Part shown: positions 7,285 to 11,980 of the stretch, piece after piece | Layout: each line of letters begins with the position of its first letter | Numbering within the stretch: the first letter of the stretch is position 1 | Assembly (NCBI GenBank): GCA_026770595.1 | Contig: MU634473.1 | Coordinates: 1 to 11,980, forward strand | Origin: Ochromonadaceae sp. CCMP2298 | Taxonomy: Eukaryota; Sar; Synurophyceae; Ochromonadales; Ochromonadaceae | Direction of reading: 5' to 3' | DNA: 11,980 nucleotides | Translations under genes and position numbers: made by a program | The notes under the pieces: model-generated | The model's database searches: none | The model's input: only the letters and a program-made list of their open reading frames with translations | Told to the model about the DNA's origin: nothing

Positions 7285-7659
7285 TCACCCCCGCAGCAGT
7301 GCAAGCAGCTCCTCTCCAGACACCTCCCTAGGCAGCCCCAGCAGCCGCACAACCTCCGCAGGGTTCGTCTCTATCATCCTGATGCACTCTTGCTCGATCT
7401 CCCTCTGCATCGAGCTGTCCACCTTGCGTCCCACCTGCGAAATTGCCTGCGAAAAGGCAGCCAGGCCCAGGCCCCCCTCCAGCTCCGATCCGACGCCGCC
7501 CTCCGCCGCGAACGTGTCCAGCGCTGAGTAGAGGTTGTCGGTAGGCACGTCGAAGTTGGAGTAGAAGGCTTCGAGGGATTGGAGGTTGATCGCGTTGGTG
7601 AGAGGGTTTGCGAGAGCCGAGAAGATCGGCTGCACCTCCTTCGGCTCAACCTTGTCCAT
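7285..7659 (-). CDS. Small helical protein of unknown function, 124 aa
   Basis: This is an uninterrupted single-exon reading from ATG (context GAGATGG) to TGA. The protein is soluble and acidic with no signal peptide or membrane segment. Residues 10-50 (PIFSALANPL, LEAFYSNFDV, LYSALDTFAA) and 66-120 (AAFSQAISQV, REIEQECIRM, EVVRLLGLP, GEELLALL) look like amphipathic helices separated by a Gly-rich loop (54-66). The helix-loop-helix look recalls EF-hand-like folds, but no calcium loop is present. I do not recognise the family. It is transcribed divergently from the PH-domain gene with 337 bp between starts. The balanced composition supports a real gene. Confidence 0.7.
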   Translation of the reverse strand: MDKVEPKEVQPIFSALANPLTNAINLQSLEAFYSNFDVPTDNLYSALDTFAAEGGVGSELEGGLGLAAFSQAISQVGRKVDSSMQREIEQECIRMIETNPAEVVRLLGLPREVSGEELLALLRG

Positions 7660-7996
7660 CTCGACGCGTCAACAACCCGATTCGTCGGCGAGGGGGCAGA
7701 AAGGAGAGAGGATGTGTCGCCACATAATGTGGATAGCGGAGGAGATGTAAGGTAACTTTTAAGGTGAGGCAGAGAAAGCGCGTCACAAGAGGGAGAGAAT
7801 TGGAAAATATGTGGTAAGATTTGGGCGTGAAATTACCATTCCATCACATTACTGCTGCCAATCTTTCCTTAATAGTAGGCGCCAAACTCTCATAAAAGAT
7901 ATTCTGGCCATCCAACCAGCTTCGCTCTAAGTTATCCTCCAGCTCTCCGACGCTCCGCCATCTCCTGCTGATTCCAGGACTAGCACAGAGGGCGAG
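7660..7996. promoter_or_regulatory. Shared divergent promoter region with an E2F-like site
   Basis: This 337-bp stretch separates two divergent start codons. At 7878-7886 it has GGCGCCAAA, on the minus strand TTTGGCGCC, which matches the E2F/DP consensus TTTSGCGC. No TATA box is obvious. Function is inferred from position and motif only. Confidence 0.45.
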
Positions 7997-8698
7997 ATGG
8001 GCTGCACCTTATCCAGCGCAGCTGCGGATCTCAGAGAGGGCGCAGCTCCTCCAGAAGCGAAGACTGCTGTCGCTGTAGGGCAAGACGATGCCTCTAGTGT
8101 TGAGGTTACTGGACACACCATTGTCGAGACAGTGGCTGCCGATCTCGCAGACGTAGTAGAAGTAACCGCGGTAGCAGTCGGCGTCGAAGACGAGGCTTCC
8201 TCCAGCCAAGCCCCCCACGAACCCCTCTATACACCTGAAGTCCCCGGCTGTGGACCTTCCCCGGAGGTGATCTGCATCGCGCAGGGAGAGGACGTCCCCC
8301 CTCCGCTGAAGAAGGGGTTCCTTCCAAAGCAGGGGCACTTCGCTAAGAACTGGCGTACGCGCTTCTTCGTATTGGAAGCCGGCAGCCTCAAGTACTACAC
8401 AGCCTCTACAGCTCTTCCCCCTTACGGTGTGCAGTTCAGGGGGCAGATGTCCATGGTGGGCGTGAAGATGACCACCGGCCAGACCGTGGTGACGCTCGAT
8501 TTCGAGGGGAACGCTGCTGCCTTTCGGTTGTTGTTGAATAAGATAGCGAGCCCGACAGGACGGGAGTCCCAGGCCAAGGTCTCGAGCAGCAAGGGTTTGC
8601 AGAAGCAGTTGCTGCTGGATATGCGATACCCCAGCGAGAGGATTGAGTGGATTGCGGCGTTGAATGCGCACATCATATACGCGAATGATAATATATGA
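7997..8698 (+). CDS. PH-domain protein with N-terminal Gly-Cys lipidation motif, 233 aa
   Basis: The N-terminus MGCTLSS fits N-myristoylation at Gly2 with possible palmitoylation at Cys3. It starts like Gi-type G-protein alpha subunits, although nothing else resembles one. Residues 8-100 are acidic, Ala/Val-rich and probably disordered. Residues about 105-228 form a pleckstrin-homology domain: first strands KKGFLPKQG and WRTRFFVLE, LKYYTA, and a C-terminal helix RIEWIAALNAHI with the typical Trp (218). K111 followed by eight residues, then R120-T-R122-F-F, fits the basic phosphoinositide-binding signature. The likely role is a membrane-associated adaptor or signalling protein. It is a single exon with ATG context CGAGATGG and a TGA stop at 8696-8698. 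The domain call is strong; the partner is unknown. Confidence 0.88.
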   Translation: MGCTLSSAAADLREGAAPPEAKTAVAVGQDDASSVEVTGHTIVETVAADLADVVEVTAVAVGVEDEASSSQAPHEPLYTPEVPGCGPSPEVICIAQGEDVPPPLKKGFLPKQGHFAKNWRTRFFVLEAGSLKYYTASTALPPYGVQFRGQMSMVGVKMTTGQTVVTLDFEGNAAAFRLLLNKIASPTGRESQAKVSSSKGLQKQLLLDMRYPSERIEWIAALNAHIIYANDNI

Positions 8699-8753
8699 AT
8701 CCCGCACCTTAGCTCGTAAAAAGAGAGAACAGAGCTCAGAGCAGAAAGCACCT

Positions 8754-8838
8754 AGCAAACAGAGCACGAGCAAACAGAGCACGAGCAAACAGAGCACGAG
8801 CAAACAGAGCACGAGCAGAGCACGAGCAAACAGAGCAC
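8754..8838 (+). repeat. 15-bp minisatellite after the PH-domain gene
   Basis: The unit AGCAAACAGAGCACG occurs four times in perfect register (8754-8813), then once with a 4-nt deletion (8814-8824), then almost complete again (8825-8838). It begins 56 bp after the stop codon, probably in the 3' untranslated region. Confidence 0.95.
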
Positions 8839-9241
8839 TACAGAGTACCGATCATTTACAGAGTGTATGGGGTGTAGACTATATAGCATACAGATGAATC
8901 CGTATATTAGTGTAAGCCTGAAATATTTACAAGAACACTGCGATCGACGCTTTTTAGTGTTATAGCAAGGAAATTATGGCTGTAGAAAAGAAATATTGTG
9001 TGGCGGGTTAGGGGGCACAGCTCCAACATGAGTAGCCCTGTGCCCAGTGCCGCCGACATCACCCTATGGGGTATGGGGGTAATGCGGTGTGCGCAAATGA
9101 TACCTTAACGGAACGCGCAGAGCGTAAAGTTCAGCCCATCTGCCGTGTGAAAAATCATTTTATCAGGTAGCGTTATGTGAGAGTAACTCGCAAGAAAATG
9201 CCGAACCCCCACGACCACACCGCCCTCTCTGATGCTCTTAC
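8839..9241. other. Intergenic, nothing recognised
   Basis: This holds the 3' ends of the PH-domain gene (plus) and the cystatin gene (minus). No reading frame, RNA gene or clear repeat is seen. Confidence 0.6.
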
Positions 9242-9568
9242 CTAAGCATTGCACTTCTCCGTCGCGAGCTCCTCGCTCAGCACCAGTGCCAGCTTCCCGA
9301 ACCGGTTACCGATACGGAAATGGCTGACCTCGCAGGAGCCGATCTTGGGGGTGATCTCTACTGTCAAATCGTAGAGCATGCCGCTTACGACCTGCTTCTG
9401 AGCCGCGATCAGCTTGAAATCCGCAACGTCGTTGAATTTGCTTTTAATCGCGAAGATCACAATCTCTGCCAGCTCGAGTTCGTTGATGTCCACGTTGATC
9501 CAGCCGCCCAACTGGGCTGAAGCAACGAGCGCGAGCAGTGCGAAGATGAAGAATCGGAAGACGAACAT
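9242..9568 (-). CDS. Secreted cystatin-like cysteine protease inhibitor, 108 aa
   Basis: Residues 1-18 (hydrophobic, ending LVASA) are a signal peptide with likely cleavage before Gln19. The mature part begins QLGGW, supplying the Gly pair that cystatins place in the protease cleft. A long helix (about 30-45, LELAEIVIFAIKSKFND) is followed by the hallmark QVVSG at 59-63 in strand 2, then MLYDLTVEI. Together these fit the cystatin fold, which blocks papain-type proteases. The second hairpin motif (Pro-Trp) is not evident. C79 and C106 could pair as a disulfide. Its length is typical of single-domain cystatins. It would act in the secretory pathway or outside the cell. Single exon; TAG stop at 9242-9244. 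Confidence 0.85.
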   Translation of the reverse strand: MFVFRFFIFALLALVASAQLGGWINVDINELELAEIVIFAIKSKFNDVADFKLIAAQKQVVSGMLYDLTVEITPKIGSCEVSHFRIGNRFGKLALVLSEELATEKCNA

Positions 9569-9652
9569 GGTTCAGGGCGAATAATGTGATAACTTGATCG
9601 ATTACCGTCAGATTGAAGAGCAGTCCAACCCGAGGAAAATGAGAAAGGCCAA

Positions 9653-9673
9653 AATGGGAAATTATCTCCCATT
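9653..9673. promoter_or_regulatory. Inverted repeat upstream of the cystatin gene
   Basis: AATGGGA (9653-9659) and TCCCATT (9667-9673) are perfect inverted copies separated by 7 bp, about 85 bp upstream of the cystatin start. This is a possible factor-binding dyad; no known motif is recognised. Confidence 0.35.
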
Positions 9674-10455
9674 CAGAATATGGAGGAAATATCCAATTTC
9701 GCACTTTTTTTCTGGATTTTAGATGGCGCAGGGTTAGATTTTGGGCTGGCTACTTGGGTGGGGGTACACCTAATTACTACATACACGATACATTAATGAA
9801 GGTCTCTAACAAGGAACCTAAGTAACTTTGTAAGATGCGAGTGTATGGCATAGTCTGTTTAGATGCGAGTCGAAGCAGGCCTTAAAAAGCCACAGCAAGC
9901 CATAGCAAGCCTAATTTCAGTAAGCCACCTTCCGCCCCTTCTCTCGTCCCAGCTGGGCCCACTGCACAGCGCACAGTATAGGACCCTGAGAACCTGATAG
10001 GCGCAAGGCGCGATACTGATCCAAGGGTTTAGGTAGAGTTAGCTGCCAGACCGCCCTCTGCGTCCTGCGTCCTACTCGCACGTGCTGAAGAATGGATACT
10101 TACACACCCTTCAGCTGTTTAGCACTGCTTCGTTTTACACATTATACTATAACATGCACTTATCACTACTACGGCACTGCAGGGGAGTGTGTAACAAACT
10201 CTTTAACGCAATGGGCGATATTACTATTACTGGCATACTCTTTATACCAGCGCCCACACGTCTGAGAACTGTGCACGACCCAGCAGGCGGTAGACAGGAG
10301 GGAGGATTAGGGGCCCGTCCAACGGCAGATCCTGGCGAAGCCACACCGACAGTCAATTCAAACCCAGAGCGCAGCGCATCTCTGGATTGTCATTCTGATT
10401 GTCGCTGGACTCAACTACAGAGCCGCCCAGGCACCCGGACTATCCCCCCCCCCTA
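9674..10455. other. Intergenic, no supported gene
   Basis: Short repeats occur (GATGCGAGT near 9835 and 9861; AGCCACAGCAAGCCATAGCAAGCC near 9889). An ATG frame at 10211-10456 (MGDITITG...) has a fair start context, but its sequence matches no family I know. I see no firm gene here. Confidence 0.5.
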
Positions 10456-11082
10456 ATGTCAGCCACCCGGTCCGCACTGCTTCCTCATCGGAATACCGCC
10501 CGGGAATCTATCGTAGGACATACCGTCCAGCATGCCCATGCCCTGGAAGCTTTGCTTCGCATGGAGAGCGTACAGGAGGTAGTCGCCAGAGGAGACGATG
10601 CTCTTGACGAGGTAGATCAGAAGTCAGAGAACCATGGTGGCGTGGCGAAGGTGCTGCTCTCGTTATCTCGTGCGAACAAGCTCCAGTCGAAGGTTCGAAT
10701 GAACAGAGGGTCCGAAGTCGATGTGGGGTGAATGGCCGCTTGTCTTAGTGTCGAAGATATGATCAAAGGGGGAGAACACCTTCAACGTCCTCCTCCTTGC
10801 AAAGGGTTAAGTTTTGTTTCTTTACTTGGCGCCATTATTGTGTCGAAATGTATTCTCGACGCCATAATCCTGACTTTTATCCTCCCTTGTACTGTTGCCT
10901 CTTATCCCTCCCAATCTGTTGCCTCCTTCTCTGAAAGCAGTCGATCTTGCAACGGCGCTCGAGGAAGCTTGCAATCCAGCTGGAGCATTCAATCGTCCGT
11001 GCTGCTGCAAAGTACCGAGAATCATCTTAATCCCCTAATTCCTGGCTTTCAACCAAAAACAAATATTTTTGCAGACAAGTAG
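10456..11082 (+). CDS. Doubtful reading frame broken by one in-frame TGA
   Basis: One frame runs from ATG 10456 to the stop at 11080-11082, interrupted only by TGA at 10729-10731, which is immediately followed by ATG. The first part (91 aa) has a helical, heptad-like stretch (HALEALLRMESVQEVVARG, LSLSRANKLQSKV) that faintly recalls a SNARE motif. The second part (116 aa) has a hydrophobic segment (SLLGAIIVSKCILDAIILTF). A helical SNARE-like region followed by a membrane segment would be sensible, but the similarity is weak and the tail is too long. The start may instead be an acceptor site (CAG at 10460-10462). It may be a broken gene, exons of a spliced gene, or chance. Confidence 0.25.
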
Positions 11083-11284
11083 CTCGTTTTTCACACCCCG
11101 AACAGCCAACAGCCTACAGCTACGAAGAGACTCCCTCCATACGTGAATCAAGCACAAGCGCGTGCACGAGAAATTACATCGCGCGCGTCCCCCGCTTACC
11201 CGGCCCTACACTAATGTCCCTGGGTCCCCGGTCCCGCCCCAGGCCTCCTTTGTTTCCTGACTTTTCACTAGGCGATTCCTGACT
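11083..11284. other. Region downstream of the light-harvesting gene
   Basis: It contains the likely 3' untranslated region of the minus-strand light-harvesting gene. No reading frame, RNA or repeat is recognised. Confidence 0.5.
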
Positions 11285-11924
11285 TTACAGCGAGGAGCGG
11301 AATCCGAACTCGCTGATGTGCTCGAAGATCTGCTTGTGGTCCAGCAGCTCCTGCGCCACCATGCCGGCGACGCCGATCATCGCCAGGCGACCCTGGGGTG
11401 GTGGATGGTGGGGTGTGGGTTTGGGGGTGTGGGTGGTGGGTGGTGGGGGTGTGGGTGAGGTAGGCAACGTCCGGAGGGTAAGTGAAATACAAATCAAATA
11501 CGCCAAATCGCACACGGAACAGGCAGAGGGGACAAATAGTGAACAGGAACATACATAGGTGCATAGTAGAGTACAGAATAGTTATATACAGGGTATATAG
11601 TATATAGTATATAGTATATAGTATATAGTATATAGTATATAGTACATAGTACATAGTACAGAACAGGTACATAGTACAGAATAAGTACATACATGGGTAC
11701 ATTGGTACATAGTACATAGAACAGAATAGGTAAATACATGGGTACATAGTACATAGTACACAGTACATAGTACAGAATAAGTACATACAAGGTACATCGA
11801 ACAGTACATAACTAGCTCACATTGTTGAGTTCTTTGTTGTTGAGGTTGATGTACTCGGGGGTCAGGCGCTTCCACCCCTCAGGCTTGTCCTTCAGGAAGT
11901 TCAAGGGGTCGAAGCCCAGGTCCC
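11285..11924 (-). CDS. Light-harvesting chlorophyll-binding protein, last two exons (5' part outside window)
   Basis: The upstream exon (11924-11821) has acceptor CTCAG and donor AAT|GTGAGC. It reads GDLGFDPLNFLKDKPEGW and ends INLNNKELNN. The last exon (11392-11285) has acceptor CCCAG and reads GRLAMIGVAGMVAQELLDHK to a TAA stop. Joined in phase 0 they give KELNN|GRLAM, the third transmembrane helix motif whose Glu and Asn residues ligate chlorophyll and whose Arg makes the salt bridge. GDLGFDPL before it is the typical stromal loop. The tail QIFEHISEFGFRSSL recalls LHCX/LHCSR or LHCR types; the exact subfamily is open. The protein would sit in thylakoids and gather light or dissipate it. 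The first helices, the transit peptide and earlier exons lie beyond the right edge. Confidence 0.92.
11541..11815. repeat. Microsatellites and higher-order repeat in the last intron of the light-harvesting gene
   Basis: (TATATAG)n runs from about 11594 to 11642, followed to about 11808 by GTACATA-type units arranged in larger blocks (CAGAATAAGTACATACA, CATGGGTACAT). The intron (11393-11820) also has a GGTGGGTGG-type tract at 11395-11460, which is the C-rich pyrimidine tract just before the acceptor on the coding strand. Confidence 0.9.
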
Positions 11925-11980
11925 CTGAGATGGGCAAGGGCGATGGAGTAGCAGGCAAGGATATGGGAGATTGGAGGAGA
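11925..11980 (-). other. Upstream intron of the light-harvesting gene
   Basis: On the coding strand this is a pyrimidine-rich stretch ending TTGCCCATCTCAG, a good acceptor. The exon begins in phase 1, so earlier exons are expected to the right of the window. Confidence 0.7.

Noticed and set aside
6818-7331. Plus-strand frames after the HhH gene as its later exons
   Set aside because: They are low complexity from the pyrimidine tract, lack ERCC4 motifs, and run antisense to the 124-aa gene.
8009-8812. Long antisense frame (267 aa) across the PH-domain gene
   Set aside because: It mirrors the PH coding frame, begins with repeats made by the minisatellite (MLCLLVLCLLV), and has no recognisable domain.
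8754-8838. CRISPR-like direct repeats
   Set aside because: Units are contiguous without spacers, in a eukaryotic 3' region, so it is a minisatellite.
9444-9704. Longer minus-strand frames upstream of the cystatin
   Set aside because: They are in another frame from the QVVSG reading and have no signal peptide or domain; probably leader sequence.
10686-10700. GGTTCGAAT resembling a tRNA T-arm
   Set aside because: No acceptor stem, D-arm or closing CC is present around it.
11494-11875. Tyr/Cys-rich minus-strand frames in the light-harvesting intron
   Set aside because: They are translations of the GTACATA and TATATAG microsatellites.

Overview
This is nuclear DNA of a eukaryote, most likely a photosynthetic alga. 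Genes lie on both strands, several coding regions are split by GT-AG introns with clear consensus borders, and introns and intergenic DNA are full of simple and tandem repeats. The right end encodes the last two exons of a chlorophyll-binding light-harvesting protein whose third-helix motif (KELNN|GRLAM) fits the FCP/LHCX/LHCSR type. That points to an alga, probably of the red-plastid lineage. The species cannot be named from this window.

Layout. (1) 1-5116, minus strand: ten exons of a molybdo-flavoenzyme of the xanthine dehydrogenase/aldehyde oxidase family, with its 3' end beyond the left edge. The spliced reading has 1178 complete codons. It has an N-terminal membrane segment, two 2Fe-2S clusters, a Cys/Ser/Ala-rich linker, the FAD domain and the first part of the Mo-cofactor domain. 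The residues that define xanthine chemistry are replaced (Glu802 to Leu, Arg880 to Met, Phe914 to Pro in bovine numbering), so an aldehyde-oxidase-like or unknown substrate is more likely. (2) 5117-5531: a divergent intergenic region with a 146-bp inverted-repeat element and a four-codon upstream ORF. (3) 5532-6701, plus: a protein with an N-terminal helix-hairpin-helix domain like that of MUS81 or family X polymerases and a long low-complexity tail, with no nuclease domain in view. (4) 6702-7284: a G/C-skewed purine/pyrimidine tract. (5) 7285-7659, minus: a small helical protein of unknown family. (6) 7660-7996: a shared promoter region with an E2F-like site. (7) 7997-8698, plus: a PH-domain protein with a Gly-Cys lipidation N-terminus. 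(8) 8754-8838: a 15-bp minisatellite. (9) 9242-9568, minus: a secreted cystatin. (10) 9569-11284: mostly no recognisable gene, except a doubtful reading frame interrupted by one in-frame TGA. (11) 11285-11924, minus: the C-terminus of the light-harvesting protein.

The genes do not form an obvious pathway. The closest gene relations are two divergent promoter pairs (oxidase with HhH protein; 124-aa protein with PH protein). The points most worth a second look are the membrane-anchored oxidase with a rewritten active site, the motif TTTAAYCCC recurring in its introns, and the hairpin plus start-overlapping uORF before the HhH gene.
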